Origin: Tanytarsus gracilentus
Lineage: Eukaryota; Arthropoda; Insecta; Diptera; Chironomidae
Assembly (NCBI GenBank): GCA_038502055.1
Contig: JAXRKN010000043.1
Location: 4,960,001 to 5,024,000 of the forward strand
Direction: 5' to 3'
DNA: 64,000 bases
Positions 49,701-62,364 of the stretch are shown one piece after another. The number at the start of each line of letters is the position of its first letter. Positions within the stretch are counted from its first letter, which is position 1. Below the pieces are notes generated by a model that worked only from the letters and a program-made list of their open reading frames with translations, made no database searches and had not been told where the DNA came from. The translations under genes and the position numbers were made by a program.

Positions 49701-52700
49701 TTACCAATGATAAAAATATTCGATGGAATCGAGGAATGACTCGTGATAAAACATTCTCAGAGTCTTGGTTATTGTGTCATTCAAATTATCGAGCACGTTT
49801 TCTTTTCTACTTTCAATTAAGGAAATTGCTTGCAATCCAACCATCCTGACATCCGCATACTTTTTGTTACTCAAAGTATTTTTTAGCTCCGTCATTGCAT
49901 TTTCATATTCATTTAGTGTTGCGAGTGTTTGACTTCCAGGTCGCAGGAAAAGACTAAAAATTGAGCACGAAAAGCATCGAAGAAGAATTTTCTTCCTATT
50001 TGTTTGATCGTCCTTTTTCAATCCAATCGCACCCAAAAGTCCGTCACCCCATGTTTCAGGCTGAGTTAAATTAATTTGAAAGAATCTCGCAATTGCCAAA
50101 AGTTGATTTTTTGACACTTCCGATCTCTTCAAAATGTGACCGCCACACATAATTATGAATGCCCATAAAAGACAAGCACTCGCTTCCGTGCTTTCTGTAG
50201 TTTTCCTAAGGGCCAATTTACTTTGCACTTCCTGAATAAATTCCACTCGATCATGATCGTCGGGTAGATTGAGGAGTTTGATGTATGACAGCAGATGAAG
50301 CGATAAGAATAAATCATTATTGAGCAATAAATTATGTTCGAAGGGCACTTGATAACCGAATCGCTTATAAATCTCTGGCCACGAGGGATTGTGTGTGGGT
50401 GCGAGTTCTAAAGAGCAAAAAAGTTAATGACGCATTAAAAGCTGAATAATATTTTTTTTCACCTGACACTCTCAAGTAGTTTAAAATTGACGAATCGAGC
50501 ACTCTGAATGTGTGCAATGTCCATTGCTTTTGAATTCTGAGAGCGTTAAAAAAACAACATAAAACAATATTTCCCGTTTGACATGAAGATTGCCACAATT
50601 GAATGCCATCAGCAAAGAGGCTTCCTGTACTTTCGGGCACTGCCATTCCTTGTATGATTGTTACAACCAAATTAACGACCTCATTTGTTTGAGTTTCATC
50701 AGCGTTCAAGAAGCATGCGTCGATGAGATTTAATAGTGAGCTGCATGCTTCATTAAATAAATCTTTACCCTGCTTGGTGCTCATTAATTGATGTAATTTT
50801 GCATCGCAACTTCTCAAAAGTCTAACTACAGATCGAACATAGGCCATTCGCTTGGCCATTAAGACACTTTGCTGAACATTTTGACCATCTTTGAACTCTT
50901 TCATGCATGATGCTACTTGAAGGAGTGAGAGAAGATTTTTGTCAATCGTCTCGTGCTCCGATGGAATTTTAAGAATTACTGAAGGTTCGGCCGACATCAC
51001 AAACCAATCGAGAACACTCTCAACGTCCTTATATTCGAGTAGATGCCATGGATATTTTGTTGATTCTTGCAGTTGCTGAAGAATTTTGATGCTCTAGATT
51101 TAAATGATTTAAATTAAATTATTTGTTAATTTTTGTGAAATTTCTCACCTCTCTAACTTTAGGCTCATAAGTTAATTTCACCATCGTCATTAGAAGAGTT
51201 GACAGCATTCTCTGAGCTGTTATAAAATCCCACGTGGCCATATTTTGTTGTAACCACGTTGTCCAAGGAATTCTCAGGAAAATGTTTCCAATAAAGAGAT
51301 GACAATCGGGAATGAAATCCATTAATATTCTATTCATACCCTCCATGTGAACCGGCGCCGGTCTAAATCTTTCAAATGGCATTTTCATGAGTAGCGTTTG
51401 AATCGGCACAAGCACATGCTTAGGGGTGCTCTTTTGGGCAAAGTATCCATCGTACCATGCAAATAAATTTCCAAGAAGCAAATTCGATGCGGGCAACATA
51501 TCGAGGACGTATTGAAGGCACATAGCGAACATCCGAATAAGTTTACCAGCACTTTCTGAATGGACGTCAGACCATGGCTGAAGTGCCGAGGTGTTTAGTT
51601 GTTGAATCCAATTTGCTGGTGCGTCTTTCATATTTTGTGGGTAGTAAGGAACGAGCCATGGAGCAAAAAGTTCAGAAATCGATGGCCACAACCAGTTGAT
51701 GAGTTGATCGGCAATTATTCCAGGATAGGCTTGAATCGCTGCCGCAACCGCTGCATGACTCATTGAGCCAAAGACTAAGCAAAGAACGTCACAATATTCC
51801 GAGAATTTAGGATAAACTCCATGAAGTCCATGCTGAAGTCTCTCATTGTAAAAGTGATGGCTCAACATCAACATGGTCGAATGAATTTCGTTGTACTGTA
51901 AAGAATTTTTAAATTAAAAGATAACAAATTAATTTTTAATATCATATACCTGCAAAAGAGTCTGTTTCGATGCAAAACTTCTCATTTCATCCTTCATTCT
52001 TCCAATCGACATATCTGTGTCCATTTTACCGCAACCAGCTTGCAAATAAATTGAATTAATCAAGTCAAGCATAATTGAAGCTTTCAGCCTTTGTTGCGAA
52101 AAGCCAGTGAGTACACATTGCAATACTTCACCATAGTGCTCAGGGAAGCGATACATAAATAAATTCACCAAATGGCATCTGAGCAGATCTTGAAGAAGAT
52201 CGGAATTTTGGAAATTCCATAGCTCTAGTCCACGCACGATGAGTTGAATTAAATTGCTGACTTCAATTAATTTTGGCTTATGAACTTGCAGCCACGAGGG
52301 AATATCAAATTTCGAAAATAAAACAAAGAGAAGTTGAGGGTCACATTTTTTAGCGTAGGAGTCAACGAGGCATTTGTACATTTCGAGAAAGTAAACGGGA
52401 GCTGATACTGAAGGTGTAAAGAGGTCAGCGATGAGATTCACTAAATTTGGCCGTTGCAGTGCGAGTTTAAGTAAATTAATTCCTTCAGTATTGTGATTTT
52501 GTTGTACAAGTGAGCCCAACTTTGAAATTGTCGTTGAATAGAGCTCGTGAGTGACAGGACACTCTTGAATTTCCTCGTTAATTTCTTTCAGCATCTCGTA
52601 AAAAAAGTCAGTAACAATTTTCATGATCGAGTCACATTGCAATTTTTCTCCACGCTTAACATGTCCATCATATCTATCGAGCAACTGCTGAACGACATTG

Positions 52701-55700
52701 TGAATGCAGAAATTCGCATCGACAATTTTCATATCGGGATCTTTTAAATTTCTCTTGATCATATTTTTATGAAACTCTCGATTATCTTCAAGTTTTGAAC
52801 GCACATTATCATTAATCTTCATTTCACTGAATTCTAATTTAATTGTTGTCGATCCTTGACAATTATCAAGGAGACGCGAACAGCTGACATTTTTCATTCT
52901 AAAGCTCGACTCATTTGTGTAGGCATAACGGATTGAGTCACGATATGTTGCATCGACAGCCTTATGCTCGTTGACCATAAAATTAAATTTATGCGCAAAA
53001 TTTCTCAAAATTTTCGATTCATTTTTGAGGAGTTGAAAAGTTGATTTTGATAAATCGACACTTCCAATATGAATTAATTCTTTAACCAGTTCTGGTGGTT
53101 CCAACGGCTTCTCACACAGTTTTAATCTCTTAATAATTTTATCTTTAATATTTTCAACACTCTCTTCATCATTTATGCTTCTCTGTCTTGCTTTTTCGGT
53201 ATATTTTGACACTTCCGGCGTGTATCTCATGCAAATCGCTAGCCAGCTGTTACTATCAGCCTTTTGTGCCGCTCTCAATTCAGGAAGATAAATATATTCA
53301 GTCCAGTGTGTTCGAGTTCCATGAAAAATTAAACGCAATTTTTGATGGTCATATTGAGGTGGAAGAATTATATTTTGTTGAGTCATTTTATTGAGTTGAT
53401 TCTCTTCGAGCCAGAGAATTAAAGTCTTGAATAATTTGGCACAATTGGTATGAAATTGAGACTTTAAGCCGGTGGTAATTTCCGTGGACATTTTACCATG
53501 ATACAGTTCAGTTTCGGTAAAAGTCTTTTTGAGCTTTTTCATTAGGCCAATGTCGCAGTCATAAAATTTATCTTGAACACCATGATCGCCAATATCGGCT
53601 GATGGAACACGCGTAAGATAAAGTTGGAAGAATTGCTGACAAATTATTGGAAACATAAAATGTTTTTTGCTACAGCTGTTGATTAATTTTGCAATTTTGA
53701 AAATCACAAGAGACGATGGCGGAAAAAGAGGAAGCTGCTTTGCTGTCAGCACTTTTTTGAGGACATTCGAGAGATTTTGTTTGCCTTGTATTGCAAGCTG
53801 ACAAATGAATTCATGCCAAAAACCCGTATTTAATTCAATATTTTCAAATTCCAGTTCAAGAAGCATGAGCGAGAGTGTCGGCGTGTCCTCGAGAGGTGAT
53901 ATAAGAATGTCTTTCTCCTCTGCCGTGATAAAAGTCAATAATCCCGATGACTTTGGTATTTTTGTGTCAGCAATTCTAATGACACTGCCTCGCAAAAGTT
54001 CTCTCATTGAAAGCCACGCGTCTGGATATTGGTAAGCGATTTGGGCGATGAGTTCGAGTATCCATGTGACTCCAATATCTTTATTCCACTCTCGCAATCG
54101 CACCAAACAATTTGTCCATAAATTTATCATCTCGCAAGGGGAATTCCAGCCATAACTTGCGTATGTTGTCAATTGATGTTGAATCATGTTGCCGAAAAAT
54201 GTTAAAACGGCTCCACGAGCATCTGCTGTCATGACTTCTTTAGCCATTTTGCTGTATGACTTGTCGGCCGTAAATAATGAGGCGAGAACAGTCATGAATG
54301 ACTCGCATGAATATAAGCTGCTTTGGCAATTTATAAAAAGCGGTGTAATGAGCTCTAAGCATCGAATAACTTTCGAGTGTCGGTAGTCATTGAGAAGAAG
54401 CTTTAATTGATCAAATCCTCGATGACATATTTGTGGAATTGAATGACCAAGTTGAGAGAGTAATAGAGAGAGATAAATTGGTAATGGTTTCTGTTCGGTA
54501 AAGCCTTGATAGATGACATGTGTCGATTCAATTTCAGGAATGCCTACCAACAAATTTGGATTTTCAATCAGTGATTTGTTGATATCCATGAAATGTAGCC
54601 TCAAAACAGAAATCATTGACCAACACCACATTGAAAATTGTTCCTTCTTAGTTGGCGTCGATTTTTTACTGCTTGCAGTTCCGATTTGTCTTGCAGTCTC
54701 GTTAACACCAGAACCAATCGTTTCACCAACATGTTTAAGGTACACTTCACAAACAAGATGAGCCATACGAATGTGTATATCGTGAGTGAGGAAAAGTTTA
54801 TTTGTCTCATCGAAATTCCAATTCATGTACGCAAAAATTGTCCTTGCCGTTGAGTTTTCAATCGAGTCGAAATCGAAATTTAACAACCATGTTGCGAGAA
54901 TCTCTAAATCTTCTTGTCTCGGTCTCCATTTGTTAATTGGAAGCGCTTTGAACAAGTAAGAGCTAAGTGGTCCAATTTTCTGTAAATTCCCCTTCAGATA
55001 ATTGAAAATATCAGCAATCAATTCGGGATGTTTGCATGTTAAGTTTGAAATTAGATCTTTAACTGTGTTGTAGCAAAAGTCACGCGTTGCCTCATGAATA
55101 AATCCAATGTTGAGTAAATCTTGCGTGATAAAAAGAACAAAATCCCAATCTTCTTTTCCCTTTGCGAGAGCCATTTGAGCGAAAGCGTGAAGAAGGAAGA
55201 AAAGATCATCAGTCGCTATGTCGTTGTCATTGAAGCTTATGAGGAAATCTAAATTGAAATTGAATTAAAATATAATTTTATTAATGTTCCAAAAATTTAA
55301 TTACCTTGATTTAAAATTAATTTTGAAACTTCCTCTTCAATGACTTTAAAGTCGCCTGCATGCAGATAGAAGTAGAGCTTCCATAGCGATTTTGCTGATA
55401 CATTTTCGTAAGGAAAATCGGCAAGATATTGAAACAGGCTAAGTTTTTTGCTCTCGTATATGAAATATGCCGATCGAATGATGAGCTCATCAAATTCAAC
55501 TTGAATTCGAGCACACTCTTCGGGATCTTTGTAGTCGTTTGAGAGTTTATACAGCTTTATTGCATCTGAGATGAAAAATAATGTGTGCTTCATGAGACGA
55601 CCAAGTCTTTTTGCAAATTGTTTGTAGCGCTCTGTATCATACGTGGTCAGCCCTTGCTTGAAAATTCCAATAAATTTACTTGCGAACGCGATAGTCTTGA

Positions 55701-57367
55701 TGATGTGGTGACCAGAAATTTGATTTATTTCGCACGTACCATTTTTATCCTCAACCCTCGTCATAACTTTAAAGATCATTTCAAAAGGTATTTGATCTAA
55801 AAGTGCAACTAAATCATTTTCTTTTAGACCTATGCAATCGCCCGATGCTGAGCTTCCTTCCTCGCCGTCCGAATCAACCAAGATCCACACATCTTCTTCT
55901 TTACTTTTAGGACTTTGCGGCTTCAAGTCTTTTGTTATATTTTCAAGGAAGGAACTGCGATTTTTGACCGGAAGTAAGAGTGCCGATAAAATTGCTATGC
56001 AATGTTGAAATTCGGATATTGAAAAACTTTCACAATTCATCACATTTGGCACTTGAATTAAATTTGCTGCCCAATTGCCAACACCAACGGGACATCTCAA
56101 AATGTGAAAAAGAATAAAGACATGATCTTGCCACGTTGCGATTCTCAATTGAAGCGAAATTAATTTTGTAATCCAATCTTGAATGTGATTGATGAGAATT
56201 TTATCGTGCAACGATTCTCGATAAAATTTAAATAAGATTGATATGTACAATCGGAGGTCATTAATTTTTGCTCGTGCATCACTCTCATTAACGCCTGACA
56301 GTACAAAATTCTCTTTTAACACAACCGGTGAGTCTTTTGAGACACTTTGGAATACCTTGTTGTTCATAATCTCTCCCAACATTTGCTCTATTTGTCGCTG
56401 ATATAAGGCACAATCTTGACTAAATCTCGTGTGATGAAAGCATGAAAAATTCAAAACTTCCTTCATATTTCGTTCCATATCGCTATTGACATCCTCATCA
56501 AAAAGAGCAAAATTATAATCGTGACTCGCTCTAACTGCCTTCCCGCACGGACAAAATCCATGAGATGACACACTTTTTCTCTCAATTTTCCAAATCTTTT
56601 TATACCCTCCATCGAGGCGCTTCATTGCAGATGCAACATTATTCGAATTCTGAAGTAATCTTGAGCGAGATTTTGCAAATTTTTTAAGCAACACATAAAG
56701 TGGATGTTCCTGAAGCGAAGAATCTTTTAATTCCTTCTCTATAAACTCATTTTCAAAGAGCTCAATCAAACGCATTTCATTATTCGAGTAGAGTTGTTCA
56801 ACTTGAAGCGGAGTAAATGGCTTAACAACAACTGGAGATAAAAGTTTCTCAGAGAGCTGTAACACGGTTGATGTCGATTGAAGATTTTGAAGATCTGGAT
56901 AGAGAGGTTTATTTTCAGCAACTTTGATAATGTCAATATTTCGATGAACTTCCGGAATTGAATCCATCGGTGCTGATGGAATTTCTTCAACTTGAACTAT
57001 GTCCTCAACTGACTTGATGGAATTATCCTCATCGCAAATCTCTTTGTTCTCACTAGCACTATCACAGTCTTCAATATCACTTCCACATTGTTCATCACAA
57101 ATACGCTGCAATTCACTCAAATCATCGAGACCTGCCTCCTCAACAGATTCAATCGATGGAAAGTCAATGCTTAAGCTTTGTAAGTCACTCTCAATCGCAT
57201 CATCGCCATCTTGTGACACACGTCGAGTCTTTTTCTTCTTCTGAAATGACAATTATTAGAATTTTGTAATTTGATCATTTGCGTTGTGAAATTAATTTCG
57301 TAAACAAAGAATTTAGTGAAAATTCAATTTAAGTGCTCACTTTTGATTTTGGACGTTCCAATTCCAT
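49701..57367 (-). CDS. Epg5: Ectopic P granules protein 5 (autophagosome-lysosome tether)
   Basis: Metazoan autophagy protein: a Rab7 effector that tethers autophagosomes to late endosomes/lysosomes and promotes SNARE-driven fusion. Exons are 57341-57367, 55305-57240, 51950-55248, 51149-51895, 50463-51093 and 49701-50407. Phases agree and give 2448 aa, against about 2580 in human. The start MELERPKSKKKKKTRR is a basic stretch formed by joining the 27-nt first exon. Family landmarks are HILRCPVGVGNWA, the LC3-interacting motif WILVD near residue 461, SHAAVAAAIQ with ADQLINWLWPS, DCHLFIGNIFLRIPW and the C-terminal GLLGAIGLKKDD and RPGSQTL segments. The protein is nearly all helical repeat with an acidic N-terminal region. 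The second LIR found in human EPG5 (WILL) seems absent. It diverges from the aftiphilin-like gene. Confidence 0.95.
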
Positions 57368-57760
57368 TTTAACTTGGTCTAACTTTTACTTGGCTCTATA
57401 TTAAAACTTTTTTCAACCTAAATCGAGGTGAATTTCACCATAAAATTAAAAGAAAATATTTCTTATCAACTTTGTTTATTTTTAATTTTCTTCTTATTAT
57501 TTTTAATAATTTAAAAAAATACGTTACAAAATTTTTGTATCAAATTCACGTAAATTTTTACTGGTAAAACTTGCGCACCCCTTAATCGTGGCCGCACAGC
57601 TTCGTTAAGAAAATTTTTTGAAAAGATTTTCATTCAAATTTGAAATAATTTTAATTTATAGGACCTTAACGCAATCTACTTAGGAAAAATTATCAAATTA
57701 TTAAAGTACGCGATACGGACACTCGGAAAAAAGCAAAGAAATCAAAAGAAACTAGCAGTC
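57368..57760. promoter_or_regulatory. Divergent promoter region of Epg5 and the aftiphilin-like gene
   Basis: Only 393 bp separate the two start codons on opposite strands. Both 5' UTRs and promoters must fit here. The region is AT-rich with a GC-richer core near 57570-57605. I see no TATA box, DRE (TATCGATA) or clear initiator. Confidence 0.6.
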
Positions 57761-60700
57761 ATGTCATTTTTTCAAGGTAATTTTTTATTACGAAAATTTG
57801 CACAAAAGAAAGGTACTAAAAATTTAAAATAACAAAATCATTTTCTTACACCAATTAGACGTTCCACCTCCACTGGAGGATGATAAAACACGAGAAGTTG
57901 ATGATTTTGACCTTGAAGATGAGAGCAGTAGCAGAATATCGACAGAACTTCCCGAAATTTCTAACTCAAATTTTGACGTGTACAACTCATCAACATCAAC
58001 GACACTCAAACCACCTGAACTTAATGCTTCTTTGTTCTTTGACGAACCTCCACCCGATGACGACTATGACCCATCTAAAGTATCACGAGAAGATAGTTTC
58101 GAGGATTTTGTGTATCACGAGAGTACATCGCCATTGAATAATGAGAGCGGGATGGATGAAAATACAGTAACAATTGAGGACTATGTGGAGAAAAAGTCTA
58201 TAGATGATGTGATAAACGACAACAGTCCATTAGAGTTAAGTCAATTGGAAGATCCAGTAGTGGAAAAGCCTATAGAGAACGATGATGAAAGTTCAAGGAC
58301 ACTTGACACCAGTATAGAGCATCAAGTGTTAGGCGAGTTGATATTGTCACCCGATGAAATGAACATGAATGTGAACTTTGAAATGGATTCTTTTGAAGCA
58401 CCTCCTTTCGACTCACCTGAAATTCCAAAAACTCCCCTCAATTCAATGGAAACTGATAATGGAGCAGTTTCAAGTTTTTCAACCTCATTAACATGCAATG
58501 CTGATATCATCGTGGATGAAAATTTGCATAGTGAATTTACGGAGGACGTTAATAATTATGCTGAGGTAATTACCTTTAATTTGCAGCATGGTGAGGAGAA
58601 AATCAATCACGACGGCGATGATTGTGAGAGTGACATTTTTAAATTGAAATTTAATCAAGATGTCACCGAAAACACTCACATTGATGACGACGACGATGAC
58701 TTTAATGACTTTGAGGCAGCAATTCCAGTTCATCGAACGATAGAAACGCAATCGTCGGTGACTTCCTTCGAAGCGCCAATTGAAGAGGTACGCTTTGAGG
58801 CTGATTTTAGTGCATTTAATGAACCAGCGGAAATAGATGATGATTTTGGAGATTTTAATGACTTTGAAACGGCTCCAATGGCATCTAATGACATCGCTCA
58901 AGAAACAACACATTCCATAGAATTCGCGAAACCCTCAAACGTAATTGGGCTCATAGGCGAAATGTTTCCATCCGATATTCAGCAATGTGGCGACGAGAGA
59001 ATTGAAATGAAAAATGAATGCTATGCAAATAGCCTCATGAAAAGTGATGACATTGTGAGAAAGTTGAATGATTTTGATGCTACATTTGCTCTCGGCTATC
59101 TCTACAATAACTCATCTTCTAGTCAAATTTTGGTGAAGGCTCTTGGAATTGATACGAGAAATATCGTGAGTTTGTTTCGCATTAATTAATTGCTTGTAAT
59201 TTTAACGCTAATCATTTAGTTGCTCGGTCCTCAATGGGGAAATTCATCGTCCTCAAACATGCCCCGATTCGCATCCAATTTAAGCTTCAATCCCCTCGAA
59301 CCGCTCAAACCAGTGTCGTCAAGTGCTGCGCCGCCAACAATTAGCTCAATTAAATCTGAAAGTTCTGACGTGAAAATTTCAGCACTGCCGCAATCGTCGA
59401 AATCAGATGTAATAGCACCAACAGTGCCGGAAGTGCAGTTCGATTGGAATAGTTCGGGACTCGTGAATCCTCTTGATGGTGAGTTACGATTAATGCGTGG
59501 TCTTTGTGTTTAGTTTGCACACTTTTCTTTATTTCCTTTTAAACATGCACTTTTTGGTTCTATGAGTTTTTTACCCCTTTCTTTTTTTGGTCCCCTAAAA
59601 TTCTTCTTTTGAGTTTATAATTTTCCTTAAAAAATATTTCATTCGGTTTTACTTGAAAGTTTGATATAAACTTAAAAAATTGACCTGCCTCGTCCCACTA
59701 GCACACAACTCTCTTTTGAGCAATTTATTGGATTTAGAGCATCTTAAAGTGGCAATGGCTAATTCTGATAAACTAAATTCCTCTCTCAATTTCACTCCAA
59801 CGTCTAACTCCTTTTCAACTGCTAACACCAACAACATTGATGATGTCTTGCGTCAATTCGATTCACTTAACAATCCCTCCTACGCTTCTTTTGCTGGCAC
59901 TAATCATGCGAATAAAAATAAAATCATTAACAATAGTAAGTGTATGTAAAGAAAATTGTTGTAGTCTAATGCGATCAAGGGATGAATATTTTTTTTCAGT
60001 TCTATATAAAATATATTTAAAGCTTGTTCGCTCATGGTCGTTTTGTAAAAATAGAACCATGCATGCCTAAATGTCATTAACAGCCATAGTTTTAAGCCTT
60101 AAATCCTATTTAACTTTTCTTTGCTTTTCCACAAACAGGTAAACAACCTAATGCACAGCAGTCGAATATCGATGAGCCAAAAAAAGCAGTTCAGTCAACA
60201 GCAGTATTCAAATCAACCTCTCCAATTACAGTCTCTCAGCAGTCACATACCCTCAAAAACGAGCAGACATCCAATGCGGTGGATGAAGAAGAAATGACAC
60301 AACCGCAAATCGAGCCCAGTTTTGGATCTAGTGGAACTGAGTTAGATGTAAATCTTTCCAAATTCTCCTCATGGGAACCGCCGAGTTTTCAAGCACCAGC
60401 AAGTAGTATTTTAGTAAGGGAGCGCACCATAAAACTCCCCGAAACTCACATTTTTACGCCCGTCAAGAGCACGAGTCCTGTTGCACGTGAGGTGATAAGT
60501 CGCGATGGATCGCCCGCAATAGTTGTTAAAGAATATCACGATGTAGAATACATTGAGCCGAAGAGGAAACCTGAGCTTGAAAATGAGTTTGATGAGTTTC
60601 AATCTGCATCAGTTGAGCCCGCTCCGGTTTTAATGCCATCTCTTTTATTGCCTCAGAAAGTCGAGAATCAAAAGTCTAATACAATCTCGTGGCCCAGTCC

Positions 60701-61640
60701 AGGCGAAATAGTTGAGGATTTTGGTTTTATGGAAATTTCTAATGATACAAAATCAACAGAACTCGCAATTGACACAACTGAAAATTCTACGCCTGCATTT
60801 AATGATATCAAGTCAACTAAACCGAACATTAAAAGAGAACTTCCCGTTATTGGAAATTCTCCCTCAAAGCACATTCCCGCTGACGATGATGATTTCGCTG
60901 ACTTTCAAGCAGCTCCAGTCATTTCAATGCCAAATCAATCAATTAAGCTAACCGATAGTTCATATCAATGTTCAGGTGAAGTTTTAAAAACAAATACATT
61001 CAACACGTCTAAAAATTCGAACCACACTGAAAATAAAACAATCTCAAATGAACCACTTACGTTATCGCCTTCGCGACTAGTGACCACAATGAAAAATCAG
61101 CGAATGTCTCAGCAACCATCTTGGATTACATCGATGGACGATGATGAAGTGAGCAGAATTGAAGCTGCATTTCCAAAATGTAAAGTCTCTCCCAAACCAA
61201 AAACAAATGATGCGGACGATGATGACTGGTGCGATTTTGTTGGTGTCTCAACACAGCAGCAACAACAATCTCTAAACATAACAAACCATCAGAAAACTGA
61301 CGATTGGTCTGATTTTGTTAGCGCACCACCGGCTCCCAACTCGACTGTCAATTCAATTTCTAGTCAAATACTCTCAAAGCCAAATTTTACGTCTTGGAAT
61401 CAGCCATCCAAACCATACGTCCATCATGCCACTTCATTCTTGAGTAGTGAGCCGAAAAATTTCAATTCTACCGGCTATCAGTACGCGAGCAGCAATCAGC
61501 GTGCGGGAATGAACATCACAAACAATTTCAGTTATCAGCATAACGGAATTTCCACAATTTTACCCGATCTAGATTTTGCGATGCCAAGAAATTTAATCAA
61601 TTTGCCTCGTGGCGGCACTGAAAGTTCGGGGAAGAAATGA
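57761..61640 (+). CDS. Aftiphilin-like clathrin/AP-1 accessory protein
   Basis: Trafficking adaptor of trans-Golgi/endosomal clathrin vesicles, partner of AP-1 gamma-ear and clathrin. Exons are 57761-57776, 57859-59165, 59220-59478, 59702-59935 and 60139-61640, giving 1105 aa. It begins MSFFQDVPPPLEDD, is disordered and acidic, and repeats the gamma-ear type motif: DDDFNDFEAA, DDDFGDFNDFETA, EFDEFQSA, DDDFADFQAAP, DDDWCDF and DDWSDFVSAPP. The mid-protein ALGIDTRNI and the end LPDLDFAMPRNL recall the conserved aftiphilin region and tail. A clathrin box LLDLE is encoded at 59725-59739. gamma-Synergin is the alternative, but I see no EH domain. The tiny first exon carries only five codons and one base. 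Poly(A) signals are near 62049-62090. Confidence 0.72.
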
Positions 61641-62364
61641 TTGTTGGGGAATTGCGGTCAATCTGGTGATGGGTTTATCGGTGATATTATTATGTAACGA
61701 TTTGTTATTTATTGCAACAATTCTTTTATTATCGCAACTTAAACCTGCTACGTATTAATTTTAAGCTAAGCGTTTTAGTTTAAGGCGAAAAAAAATATTT
61801 TCTTTATAAAATGTAGAAAGCTGTTCATGCTAATGAATTTGTAAAAAGTGTAAAGACGAGAACGTAAAGGAAATTTTAAATTAGAACAATTTGACTAATT
61901 TTAGCCCGCTTGTTAATTTATTATTTAGTGAAAAATATTCTGAAAGAATAGAAAAATTATATAAATGTGTAATGTTCACGTGACGAGGTTCTCATGATGA
62001 TTTAAGTTCAATTATATGTTAAAAACACATTAACGAAAGTAAATTGATGAAAATAAACATAAAATACTGAGAAATTCAAATATAAATAAAATTACTTTTT
62101 ATTTTAAACGTCAGATATGTTTGTGCATATTTTATCATCCATAGAGTTAATATTTTATGATATTTCTTTATCTTTTCATATATCACAGTTTTCGGAAAAG
62201 GAGAAGGAGGATTTGAGGAACCTCAAAGTTTGTATAAAAATAAATCGTTAAGGTCTTGGCACTAAAAGCTCGCTAATTTCTAATACCTTACAAAAAAAAG
62301 CTCTAAATGCTATTTTAAAAAAGTTTCACTGCTAACTATTTACAGTCTTGTTCTTCATGTACTA
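61641..62364. other. Convergent 3' region of the aftiphilin-like gene and torso-like
   Basis: 724 bp between two stop codons. AATAAA-type signals for the plus gene lie near 62049 and 62087. TTTATT near 62098 could serve the minus gene, so the 3' UTRs may overlap. No other feature is seen. Confidence 0.6.

Noticed and set aside
53188..54853. Several plus-strand frames of 60-80 codons within Epg5
   Set aside because: They are antisense shadows of the long Epg5 exon 3.
59464..59513. Open reading past exon 3 of the aftiphilin-like gene, ending in LCV and a stop
   Set aside because: A consensus donor at 59479 and an in-phase downstream exon make this intron read-through rather than a true C-terminus.
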